A DNA stretch of 64,000 bases from Auriscalpium vulgare (Eukaryota; Basidiomycota; Agaricomycetes; Russulales; Auriscalpiaceae): assembly GCA_019915015.1 (NCBI GenBank), contig JAHBBC010000012.1, positions 1,488,001 to 1,552,000 on the forward strand, in the 5' to 3' direction. Shown here piece after piece: positions 32,326 to 42,373 of the stretch. Made by a program: the position numbers and the translations under genes. Within the stretch, counting starts at the first letter, position 1; every line of letters starts with the position of its first letter. The notes under the pieces are model-generated. The model saw nothing but the letters and a program-made list of their open reading frames with translations. It made no database searches and had not been told where the DNA came from.

Positions 32326-34668
32326 ATGTCATCCCAGTCGTCCCGCAACACCGCCCCAATCGTCCCCGCCTCGTCCACTGCTCCCTCCAACCCTGCTGCG
32401 CAAGCAGCAGGGCCTCCAGCCCCTACGGGACTGGAGTCGGTGAACACTGCGCCGCGCACGGGCTTGCCCGCCGACGCAATGAACACCGAACCTGATGCGC
32501 CGCCGCTGTTCGCAGCTACGGGTCCGGCTCTCCCAGGAGTGCCAAGCGACCCGACCCCCGACGTGCCAGTGCGAGTCCGCATCCCCAACGTCGGGGGACC
32601 CCATTGGACCTTTGATGGGGAGAGGTTCCAGTTCAGGCATTCCCACAACTGCCTGGTCTGTACCTCCTATGCGCTCCACCTCAACGACGGGTCTTCCAGC
32701 TGGGAGCACGCGGAAAACGCGTACGAACGCGCCCGCAACAACCTCGTCGAAGACGGTATCGACCGCGGCCTCGCCTTCGCAGCGGAATCGGTTGACCGAG
32801 TCCGCCGCACGGAGGCAGAGGCACGTCACGAGCTGCAAGACAAGCTCGATGACGCCCTCGGCTCGCGCGACCGAGCGCGCCAGACCGAGGAGCGCCTCCG
32901 TCTCGAACGGAATACGGCGAGAGAACGCGTCTCTACGCTCGAGGCAGAGCTAGAGACGGTGCAGCGCAAGCTGCACAACTTGACCATCGTCCATGACGAG
33001 ATGAAGGCCAAGCAAAAGCCCGCGCCTCAGGGACCGCAGGGCCCTCCACTCTCTGACGAAGAAGAGGAGTACCTCGAAGACTGGGCAGCAGCCGTCGAGG
33101 AGTCTGCCCGCGCCGCGAGCGCGAGCGGACCGCCGCCCACCAAAAAGCGGAAGCGCGCGGCAGCGCCGGCTGCCTCCACCTCCACCGTGCAGGTTGGAGC
33201 ACCGTCACCGTTCCCGCACGTACACCCTCCGCCGCCCACGTCCGCAGGCCGGCAGCCCATTCCTGGGCACCCTAACCGCCGAGGACCGCCCATCACCGGA
33301 TGGGCAACCTTCGCGCCACGAACTGGCCCGGAGGTAAAGGACTTGATGCTCGCCGCCGAAGGTGACCTCATCGCTTGGCTGCGAGCAAAGTCCCTCGTCG
33401 GTCCCGCCGCGTCCAAACCCTCGGCCACGCGCACACCCGCAGAGCGCACGCTCTCCGCGCTCTGGCCACGCGTCAAACTGCTCAAGCCGGACGCTGGCAC
33501 AGGGGGAGGGGTGAGTATGGGCTCGCAACCCATACCCAGCAGCTCGACGGTCGCGCCGAGCACGCAACCCGCCGCGACTGCAGCCGTGGTGCCACCGCCG
33601 GCTGTCATTGCCACTGCGGCACCCAGTTCCACGCCGCAGAAGGCGTCCAAAGCGTCCAAGGGCAAAGGGAAGGCAGTAGAACGCCCCCCTTCACCCGTAG
33701 ACGCCGCCGTCGAGCCAGTGGCTCCGGCCAAGAAGGCGAAGAAGTCCAAAGGAAAGGGAAAGGAGCCCGAGCGCCCTCCCTCGCCGATGGACACCTCTGT
33801 GGAGGAACCGGCAGCTAACACTGCCCAGTCCTCCACACAGGAACCGACGTATCGCCAAGACGTCGGGGTATGGGTGCGGTACGTGTTCGACCACCCATCC
33901 AAGCGACCCCTCGGTGTGCAATTTCGCAACACCCCGGGGATCCCTGCAGGCTACCCCGAGAGCGCCGCGCTGGACCAACACCTCGCGGTTCGCCGGGCCG
34001 GCCCTGCCGGGAGCAACGGAGTCGAGCATCCCCAGCATGAGGAGTTCGTCCGCACTGCGGAGGAACTGTTCTCCGTGCGCGGGATGTTCGAGGCTCTCAT
34101 CCGAGACCAACGGTACTCCCGCGCCGCCAATACCCACCCTGTCCCCTTCACTGGAGACACGCGTCACATGACGCACAGCCAAGTCGCGCATCACTTCGCG
34201 CACTGCGGCTACCGCCCCCGGACCGTATCCCTCTCCTACTTGGAGAATTACGCCGTAGGGCGCCGTAACGAGCTGTTGGGCCGAGACCCTCTCTCGACGG
34301 CAGACTGGCCTACCGAACCCACGGTAGCCAGCCTCGTGAAGCGCTACAGCGCGACACGCCCACTCGCGGACGGGGTGTACATCAACGAATACCCCAACCG
34401 CTCGCTCGATCATCGAGCCCCCCTGATCTCAACGACAGGAGGGTCTACGACGACCGCTGCACCCCTTCCCACCGATGCCCTTGCCACAGCTGGGGAGCCC
34501 AGCGCCGCCGACGCCACCGCCGCGCAACGCGGGAGTGACGCCGAGGTGACTGACGTCGCCTCCTCGGTTGGCGAGGCTGCGGGGCCCACCAACATCGACA
34601 ACGATGTTGCGATGATGGCGCTCGCAGATGCAGTCCCGCTTCCCGACTCGTCGGACGGTGAACTGTAG
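32326..34668 (+). CDS. ORF3, unrecognised 780-residue protein of the retrotransposon
   Basis: I do not recognise this family. It starts at ATG 32,326 in a different frame from pol and stays open for 780 codons to TAG 34,666-34,668. Ser/Pro/Ala-rich N-terminus; then a His/Cys block (RHSHNCLVCTSYALHL, near 32,636-32,685); a charged coiled coil of about 90 residues (about 140-230); a nuclear-localisation-like PPTKKRKRAA (near 33,136); a long Ala/Pro/Lys-rich disordered part with KGKGKAVERPPSP-type repeats; a more ordered block (VWVRYVFDHPSKRPLGVQFR to SLSYLENYAVGRRNELLG, about residues 515-660); and an acidic tail. It has no signal peptide, no membrane helix and no enzyme motif. Its position matches env of retroviruses, but nothing in it looks like an envelope. 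It may be a nucleic-acid- or Gag-binding accessory protein. Confidence 0.8.
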   Translation: MSSQSSRNTAPIVPASSTAPSNPAAQAAGPPAPTGLESVNTAPRTGLPADAMNTEPDAPPLFAATGPALPGVPSDPTPDVPVRVRIPNVGGPHWTFDGERFQFRHSHNCLVCTSYALHLNDGSSSWEHAENAYERARNNLVEDGIDRGLAFAAESVDRVRRTEAEARHELQDKLDDALGSRDRARQTEERLRLERNTARERVSTLEAELETVQRKLHNLTIVHDEMKAKQKPAPQGPQGPPLSDEEEEYLEDWAAAVEESARAASASGPPPTKKRKRAAAPAASTSTVQVGAPSPFPHVHPPPPTSAGRQPIPGHPNRRGPPITGWATFAPRTGPEVKDLMLAAEGDLIAWLRAKSLVGPAASKPSATRTPAERTLSALWPRVKLLKPDAGTGGGVSMGSQPIPSSSTVAPSTQPAATAAVVPPPAVIATAAPSSTPQKASKASKGKGKAVERPPSPVDAAVEPVAPAKKAKKSKGKGKEPERPPSPMDTSVEEPAANTAQSSTQEPTYRQDVGVWVRYVFDHPSKRPLGVQFRNTPGIPAGYPESAALDQHLAVRRAGPAGSNGVEHPQHEEFVRTAEELFSVRGMFEALIRDQRYSRAANTHPVPFTGDTRHMTHSQVAHHFAHCGYRPRTVSLSYLENYAVGRRNELLGRDPLSTADWPTEPTVASLVKRYSATRPLADGVYINEYPNRSLDHRAPLISTTGGSTTTAAPLPTDALATAGEPSAADATAAQRGSDAEVTDVASSVGEAAGPTNIDNDVAMMALADAVPLPDSSDGEL

Positions 34669-34724
34669 GCCCGGGAGCGAATAGAAGAGGGGGCGGTTCG
34701 TTCAGGAGCCCCTGGCGCGGCTCC

Positions 34725-34734
34725 AGGGGGAGGA
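34725..34734 (+). promoter_or_regulatory. polypurine tract
   Basis: AGGGGGAGGA, all purine, directly before the TG of the 3' LTR: the expected plus-strand primer of reverse transcription. Part of it lies in the 3' arm of a hairpin (34,709-715 with 34,723-729). Confidence 0.85.
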
Positions 34735-35032
34735 TGTAAGAGGGGCGAACGCGTGTGGGCGCGCAACGCGCTCGTGCAGCGCTTGAGAAGCGCGACACGA
34801 GGCTACCGACGCGTGGAGCCAGCGCGTCGGTTCCCTGTGGCCAACTAGGCTGGCACAGGAGCCTAACAGATTGTTTGTATCTGTTAGGCTGTAGGCATTA
34901 GGCCGCGCCTCCTCGCTCTCGAGGAGGCACGACTACATCCACTCACTTTTGTACGCATCCATCGTTGCCAATACGAGCACACGGGTCGCGTTCATCCCGA
35001 GGGATTGTTAAGTCTATCATCAAGCTATTACA
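34735..35032 (+). repeat. 3' LTR
   Basis: 298 bases, identical to the 5' LTR except G at 34,991 in place of A at 24,928. Ends TATTACA. Confidence 0.97.
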
Positions 35033-35037
35033 CATAA
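35033..35037. repeat. target-site duplication, right copy
   Basis: CATAA directly after the 3' LTR, matching 24,667-24,671. Confidence 0.95.
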
Positions 35038-35126
35038 CCACCGAGAGATGAAAATGCGTTGTGACTATATGGATGCAAATTGCAGGGTACATGATCAATG
35101 CAGTAAGACGACAGTGGTACCCATTA

Positions 35127-38100
35127 CTATGGCTTTTTACGCTTCTTGCCAGCGGAAGCAGGTGATGGAGTTGGGGACGTCGAGCTCGGCGAACTCGCCG
35201 GGGAAGGATAGCTGGCAGGCGGCTCAGCGCGAGGCGTCCCATTAACTTTCGTTTTTACAGCAGCGAGCGGCTTATTGTTGCTCGTAGCGTGGTTGCCGTT
35301 AATTATCGGGGTCCCGTTCGAAGGCTGACTAGGGAGGACGGACGAAGATGGGACTGCAAGTAGAAGACGGAGTAAGAAGTTGCAAAAGAGGCGCACTAAA
35401 TCATAGCTCACCTTTCACAGCATGCTGTCGGAACAAGGCCACGAAAGTGCCCATCTCAAAGCCGTCTACGTGTCGTATGACCCGTGCACTGGAAACCGCG
35501 GGGGCGTCCCCATCGTCGTCGTCGACATCCATCTCCTCGTCCGAATCGTCGCTGTCGTCTTCGGCGGCCTGAGGTCGAGCTTTCCCAGACGTTGATCCCG
35601 TTGCGGCGGCGGCTGCTGCTCTGGGTTGCAGGAAGCTGCTCATCAGCGAATCGAAGAGCGTCTCCAGCGGGGGCATGAGGTAGGCAGGTGCATCGAAGAC
35701 GTCCGACAACTCCTTGCCATTCCATGTTCGTGGAGGAGTATCAGTTGAAGGTGGTGCAGAGACGTCCGCCAGGGCTGCTTCGCCGAATATGTCCTGAAAC
35801 AATGTGTTTCTCGGCCGGGAAGAGGTGCCCGGAACGAGACCCGTTGCACTTGAGCCAGGGCTTGTTCGCAGACGGACGTCGTCCCCGAAAAACACGACGT
35901 CCCATGCCTCCGTGATGCCAACAAGATGGAAGGAGCGACTCGCGTCTCCCGTGCCGGGGTACCAGGCACATTCCCGCAGTCGAAACGGAAGGCTGCGCGT
36001 GGACTGAGGCCGGTCGGAAGTGGCACGGAAGATTGACACATGTGTTGGGGCGCCTTTGACGGTCGACGGCTGAAACACAGCGAAGCTGTCGTCAACGGGA
36101 TGTGGAACTACCGCGTCGACAGTTTCAAAGACGCGGTGCCAAAGAGCTGCGGACCGACCAGGTCAGCGGCGAAAGTATGCAAGACCATCATACATACCGG
36201 TTTGTGTTATAAGGTCCCACACCACGACATCACGCAACCCAACAGCAGCGAGATACCTGCCACCCTCGCCAACGAAGTAGACAGATTGTATGACACCTCT
36301 GCTTTCCGGGGTGTTGAGCATGTGTAAGAGAGCGTTCGTGACGGGATCATAGATGGCAACGGAGGATTCGAATGGTACAGCAAGCAGTGATCCGTCCGGC
36401 GACCACGAAGGGTGGTGAGGAGTTTCTTGTCGAAAAGTGACGGTGGAACGGACCACCCAGAAAACTAAACAAAATGTCAATTCTCGCACTTTTGTTCCCT
36501 GCCAATAACAACTGACCCTCTGTCGCCCCAGTCCGCTTATCCTTAACTGTCCGTGCCCTCCAAGACTTGAGGTTACCATCCTCGCCCGTAGTGACTAGTA
36601 AGGTGGCGTTTGGATCGTGATTAGAAGGAGAGAAGGCGACTCCAGTCACCCAGCGCAGTCCATGGGGTCTATCGACCCGCGTGTTCAGTATCCAGAAGCC
36701 TGAGCTTTTATCCCATTGCCAAATTTTGAGGTAAACTTCGCCGTGGAAAGAAGCATCGCCTTCACGGACGTCCACCGTAGCCATCCAATCCCCGGAAGAA
36801 GAGATAACAGCGCGCTCCACACGCGAAGGCTCTAGGGCCTCTTCGTCTTTTCTTGACACGCGATTTGAGGGAGAGACCTCTAGCTCGGCGATTAACTTTG
36901 ACGCAGATGGCGAATACGTCTGCAGGGACGAAGGATGTGATGATGGGAGTATTAGTGTTGATGACGGAGAATGAATGGCGAGTGGTGTGTGGTGTTTTGT
37001 TGTGTCTGGTCGACTATTAGGATTGGCTGGATCTGCGCAATTGTGAGTGCGAAATGTCTGCACAGAATAAGCCCCACGCACCAAGTTTTATTCGCGAATA
37101 AGACCTTGTAACCTTTAACCGCGCAGCGCTGACGACGACGAAGGTCGCATCTGCTAAACCTAGCAAGTACTCTTCCTCTCCAGCGCGCGATACCGCAACG
37201 CTCACTATCGGCGACCCTACTCGAGGCACAAACTCTCGTTTCCCGGATTGGAGCTGCCAGATGACTAGGACGGACTCCTCGCCACCACTGAGCAAGTAAG
37301 CGCCATTCGGTGTGAACGCTATCGATGCGACCGCGTGCGCGTGCCAGTGCAATGTCGTGGTAGGCGCGCGTTTCTCCACTTTAGCAGCATGCACAGCGAT
37401 CGTTTCGTCCAGACAGTACCACAACCGGATGTTGCCCACCGCGTCTCCAGTCGCAAAGTATTCCTCCGATGGATGAAATGCCATGCATGTCAGCGCCTCT
37501 GGAGACACGAACTTGACGAAGCCGGCCTTCACGTTGGACATCGAGGCAACGTAGGCCTTGTGCCCGCCGACGGCAACGAGCCACGATCCGCTCGCAGAGA
37601 ATCCGAGGCCATGCGTAGCTCGAGTCTTTCCCACAGAGATAAACTCCGAGGGTTTTTGCACAGCCCGTCGGAGCGTACCTGCTGTCACGCGTAGAGACAT
37701 CTTGAACACGACACCGTGATCCTTGTGGCCTCGCGTTTTCTCTACGAGATTGAGATCAGCAAGATTCCCATAGTTATGCAAGTGGCCGACGCACCGAGCT
37801 TCCTCTTCTTCTCAGAACGACCACCCGCAACGAAGACGTATCCCTTGTACCTGGGATGCGCAGCTAGGTGGTAAACCTCGTGCTCTGTTTGGATGTTTCG
37901 TATCAGGACACCATCCACGAAGTCCCATACTCTGATGTGGCCGTCGAGGGAGCCAGTGATCAACTGGAACTCGTTTTGCGGGTTCAAGATCGCGCAAGTT
38001 ATGGGTCCAGCTGGACCGGTCTCCAAGGGTGGAGCAGACAGGGTGGATACAATCGCGCCTGTCGACGTCGAGTAGATCTTCACCGAGGACCCGACCGCAG

Positions 38101-38400
38101 AGAAGAAGTAGCTGTGAACGCGCTGTGAGCACCGCCGAAAAGTTGCCAGTCGACTGCGACGCACCTTCCATCTTTAGAGAACACCGGCGGCAGCTTTCCA
38201 ACACCAGCATCTGTAACAGAGGTCCAAGACCAAGGAACCCCTTGGTCTGAAGGACCTACCTCAGGCGCACTCTGCTGCTGCTCAGCTTGCGCACGACCCT
38301 TTCCCTTCCCCGACCGCTTCTTTGCTGCTTGAGGGCTCGCTGGCAGTGAAACTTCGTGCGGCTGGCGAGATGTGGGGACTTTTGACTTGGAGGCTGCCAT
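35127..38400 (-). CDS. UTP17: WD40 ribosome-biogenesis protein, UTP17/NAN1 (WDR75) type
   Basis: Probable t-UTP component of the small-subunit processome, working in the nucleolus on rDNA transcription and early pre-18S processing. Start at 38,400 (MAASKSKVPTSRQP), with a basic N-terminus. WD-type blades follow: SYFFSAVGSSVKIYSTSTG, FQLITGSLDGHIRVWDFVDG, FHPSEEYFATGDAVGNIRLW, FTPNGAYLLSGGEESVLVIW. A second propeller has LIAELEVSPSNRVSRKDEEA, DWMATVDVREGDASFHGEVY, LKIWQWDKSSGFWILNTRVD, TTGEDGNLKSW and WSPDGSLLAVPFESSVAIYD. The C-terminal part is acidic (DDSDDSDEEMDVDDDDGD), and the last exon (35,395-35,127) ends in KKRKKP. At least six introns. The retrotransposon lies 94 bases beyond its stop. 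Confidence 0.72.
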
Positions 38401-38952
38401 GGGCAGCGTTGAGAGTGGTGGCCTCAGTGGACTCAGCAGGACCCATAACGCGGACCCGCGAGCAAAAAATGTGACCAAACGCATCACCCCGATTGGGCAT
38501 CTTAACCCATATAGGGCCTGTGGCGGATCACTTCGCAGGCAGAAGATGATCATTGAGCTTTGCGAAGTTGGCGGCTCTGCCTCTCGTTTGAGATATATAT
38601 GCGAGTTCCTATCTCGCAGGGCATTTATATGGGTATTGGTCTTGGAGAAGGTATCTGACGAGGCTCACGTCCTCTGAGCTCCGAGTCTTCGGTAGCAATT
38701 GGCATCCTCATTGCTGGCGAGCTTCGCAAACCAATCGCAAACGTATGTTTGGGGGACAAGGCCCGTTTTGTGCAGACTGGGTCTGCAGTGAATCCAGTGA
38801 CGGGATAGTACGGAAAAGTAGCATACATAGCAGCGACAGAGCACATCAAAAGTTAACAATAACACATGCTGGATAATACACTAGTGCGAGTGGGAGTAGA
38901 ATACAAGGCCGTACATGGGGTACAACAAACAACGGACTACACAGAACGAGGA
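38401..38952. other. intergenic
   Basis: Promoter region of the UTP17-like gene and 3' end of the methyltransferase gene. A TATATAT run near 38,592-38,600 could be a core promoter element. No gene seen. Confidence 0.4.
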
Positions 38953-41126
38953 TCAGTGCTCGTCACTCACTGTTTCATCACTAAAGTCGTCGCCTTCGGA
39001 CTCCTTGAACCCGATGAAGACTCTCATCACCCGCGAGGGCACATTGAAATCATCATCTGGCGCCAAGGCGCGAGCGTCGAGGATGGCCTTCCGCCGCCGC
39101 TCTTCCTCCAGAAGCTCGGACTTGAGTAGCGGCTCGCGCTTGGGTAATGAGTATCCGAGCTCGGAAAGCGAATACCAGAGGGATATGCGAGCATATATGT
39201 CCCTGAGTACGATTCGTCAGAACATCCACATTCCAGAAGTATAATGAGCGAAGGACTGACGACTGGAAACGGTCGAAAGCCTCCTCGAAGCGCGCTCGAG
39301 CCTCCGTGTCTTCCAGGGTGGGGCTCGTATCCCACCCTACCTCCGCCAGATGTACAAGCGCGCGCTTGGACCGCTGCAGGAGTTTCAGCTCCTCCCACAT
39401 GGCTTCTTTGCACCCGAGAACGCCCAAGAATGCATGGTAGAGGTTCATAGCGCGCGTCCGGTCGCCCATCCTCTCGATCGCCTTGACGGGGATAAATGAA
39501 TGCGCCGAGTAAGCGCTGTCCATCAACGTCGACTCTTCCTGCGGAACAGCCCACGAGGCCGCGGGAAGGCCAAGGGTGGACGCGTTCGCAGCGCGCGTGC
39601 GCTTCGGTGACGACGACGACTCGGACGTGGACGTGGTGGCACTCGCCAAGGTCCGCGTGTCCGAACTGCTGCTGTCGTCGCTCTCCGCGAGCAAGTAACT
39701 TGAAAAGACGCTGTCGTCACTATCGGTGTGGCTGTCAAATGGTAGGGACGAGTCTGACTCTGAATCAGAGGCCGAAGGATTGATATAAGTAGAAGATGGT
39801 CGGGTATTCGGGTAGGACGGGACGTCTGGTATGTTCGCAAATGAGGTATCGGTGTCGCCGAAATAGTGTGTTGATGGGCGAGTGGCTTCTGGAAGGGGCG
39901 GAAGGGGTGCAAGGTATGGCATGGCGAAACTTAAACGAGGTGCGCTGACGCATCGAGAGAAGTACGGTGTGAAGTAACCGAGAACGACAGCTGGTAGATG
40001 TACGAGGATGTCAGACGCGTAGCCACGGCGAAAGAGAGGACACACCTGTTGGCTTCATGTTTATGAACCTACTCTCGAATATAGATTCGAATAGCAGCTC
40101 CAGGAAGGCGTGGTCGTGAGACCCCATGTTCACCGGAATCGGCGGCGGCGAAGGTGGGGGAGCACCTGATGCACCATTGGTGGGTTTTGCAGGAGTTGTA
40201 GTCGACGGGGTCTTCACATGTAGGGGCTCGGTGAACCAGCGAGGGAGGACGGGGAATATGATGTCTGACGCGACTTGCGAGTTGAGATGCATGTCTCGAA
40301 AGAACCGGCTAGCTGACCTTCCTCGATAACTTCGATGAATCCATCCGGTTGAAGAACACGATGGATCTCCTAAGAAAGTAGAAACTTGTCAGGACACGGC
40401 CGACTCGTCGTGCCGAGGTACCAACCTCGAAGAGCGAGCTCCACTGAAAGCGAAATGAGCGAAATGCCTCTTCGTGAAGATACGATACGCACTTTGTGTT
40501 CTGGAACCCCACGTGCAATTTTTACAATGTGTACGTGGTCAAACGTCTCATCGTCAAAGGGGAGCTTCGTAGAAATGCTGTGATTCGAGGCTTTAGAGTC
40601 GAACGTATCGGAGGACATTGTACTCACAAATTCCCATGCTCCCATGTTATCCGACGAGAAACGGAGGGCTCTAAGTACTCCAATGGTATCTGGACATTGA
40701 CAAGGTCGTAGCCAACGAACTCGGTTTCTGGCCAGGCGCGAGCAGCGTCAATAGTCCACATCCCGGCCTTAAGACAACGTAAGACCGCCGGACTGTAAGA
40801 CACACATGGAGGGTGACGTACCCCGCAGCCTAAGTCAAGAACCCTCTCTGGAGGATACGATGGCGTCGTCATCATAGTTGGTCTGTCCATGAGAGACTTC
40901 CACATGTGGTGGTGAATTGCATCCCTGCCGACCGTGTGAGGACAGTGAGCACCACTGGACAAAGTAAGACGCACCGGTCCATGATGTCCTTATCATAGGA
41001 CATTGGGTATGGTGCCTTCTCTGGCTTGTAGTCGTGATGCTTGCGGCCATACTTGCTCACGAACTGGTTCTCCCTGGCCGTGCGCGAGGGCCTGCGCGCG
41101 TCGACGGTGGTCGTTTGACTGCTCAT
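38953..41126 (-). CDS. LaeA-like SAM-dependent methyltransferase with long acidic insert and C-terminal domain
   Basis: Class I methyltransferase related to the LaeA family. Exons join from MSSQTTTVDARRPSRTA (41,126) through YGRKHHDYKPEKAPYPMSYD, motif I VLDLGCG-AGMWTIDAARAW, acidic-loop region TEFVGYDL, FDDETFDHVHIVKIARG and SLFEEIHRVLQPDGFIEVIE. It continues past the fold as FLELLFESIFESRFINMKPT-AVVLGYFTPYF, a Ser/Asp-rich disordered stretch (SDSESDSSLPFDSHTDSDDS) and a conserved-looking helical tail (DIYARISLWYSLSELGY, LLEEERRRKAILDARALAPD), stopping at 38,953. The junctions KPT-AVVLG (near 40,045) and FQ-DIYAR (near 39,210) argue for one gene, not two. It may act on a protein or small molecule; regulation of secondary metabolism is inference by family only. 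Confidence 0.72.
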
Positions 41127-42373
41127 AGCCTTACAGCGGGGAAGAGGGAGAATATCTGGAGCGACAATGGGGGATGGGTTGCTGTCATGAGCGTGGGCAG
41201 ACGGTGCGGGCAGGGCAAAAGACGCGCGCGCCGGCCGGTGAGGGAAGGGTTGCGAATGGGGGAGGCAGGTTTGTGGCGGCGCGGCAGCAATCAGAAGTGA
41301 TTTGGTCCATCAAGCGTGCATGTGTACCGAAAGGGTCGTGTTGCCGGGTTCCATGGCAAACGGTGCTGTTGCGGACTGCGGTGCTGAGTAAATTAGGCAT
41401 CGGCACCATCTCGAGCAGTCCCGACGCCGTTGCTCGACGACCCGATCGATGTCATAATTAACTCGAGAAATACCGACGCCCCGGCAGACCAGAGATTTCC
41501 CCATATGATGTACTCTGGGGTAAGTACTGGCAGCGGCGGGCTATTGCGCTAGTGTGTTGTGGCCAAAAGCGTACACTGTCCTTTGCACGATGTTCCGAAA
41601 TTGTTTTCTGATTTATCTTTCATGTTCCTGGACTGGCGCATGGAATATGAAGGCACACGGCGCCAGCGGCGATCTGTCCGCGTGCTGTCCAGCAACATGG
41701 CTCTGACAGATCAGGAACTGTCCCCCGCACTTGCCACAAAGCGCGGAACAACGCTATCATCACATTCATATCATCCAATTTGCAGACTGCACGATTCAAC
41801 GCCAAGCCGGCCATCCCATAAGACCCGGCCCTCGACGTATGCATGCCATGACAACTCGGGTGTTTCCCGCAAAGAAAGATGTCATCAGAAGGTCCCAAGC
41901 GGATGTTATATGTGTACCCTGCATGTGAGACGCCCAAGTCGGCCATCCACACAACTGTGCGATCCTCGAGCTCGCTTAGTGGCGAAACGACTGTCTTCCG
42001 CGCAAGGTCGGCTTGAGGTCGGCAACGGAGACCATGATTCTCGGACAATCTTGCAGCCGGCAAGGGACATTTTTCAAGGGTGAATTAGAAGAACGCAGAG
42101 TACAGTATCGGGGGCCGAAAGCCGAATGACAGAACATGGTTCCCGTGGCCGCAGTCGGCCAGGCGCCTGTTGGAAATCCTGTTGCGGGGGATACATTACG
42201 ACAAGCTAGTAGCAACGGCCCTTGCAAGAGAAGATATCATCGCAGCAGACCGAACGATAAGTCGAACCATTCGCTGTTACGAGGATGAAATTTGTGTGCT
42301 TTACTCCGCCAAGCATTTGGGTTCGCAGCCGAATTATTGGCGCACGTGCTCGCCACTCTTGTCCTCGACCTCG
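41127..42373. other. long intergenic region between divergent genes
   Basis: It holds promoters for the methyltransferase and the GTPase gene. A 147-codon minus ORF (41,620-42,063) and an overlapping 174-codon plus ORF are open, but neither has a domain or a clear splice pattern. I do not call them. Confidence 0.35.

Larger units (their letters stand above)
24672..35032 (+). mobile_element. Complete Ty3/Gypsy chromovirus LTR retrotransposon with a third ORF
   Basis: The element is 10,361 bp long, bounded by TG...CA LTRs of 298 bp each and by a 5-bp CATAA duplication. Order inside: short leader, gag-protease ORF, in-frame UGA, pol frame (reverse transcriptase, RNase H, integrase, chromodomain), 160-base junction, 780-codon ORF3, polypurine tract, LTR. 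Placing integrase after RNase H makes it Ty3/Gypsy, and the C-terminal chromodomain makes it a chromovirus. The LTRs differ at one base only (24,928 A, 34,991 G), so insertion is recent and the copy may be active. All three ORFs are open. The sequence is exceptionally rich in short perfect inverted repeats (see findings). It sits between convergent host genes. Confidence 0.97.

Noticed and set aside
32326..34668. ORF3 as a retroviral-type envelope
   Set aside because: No signal peptide, no hydrophobic fusion or transmembrane segment, no glycosylated ectodomain pattern. It has a nuclear signal instead.
39053..40045. Separate Ser-rich gene upstream of the methyltransferase stop
   Set aside because: Its 5' end lacks a promoter gap and splices in frame to the methyltransferase (KPT-AVVLGYF), so I merged them.
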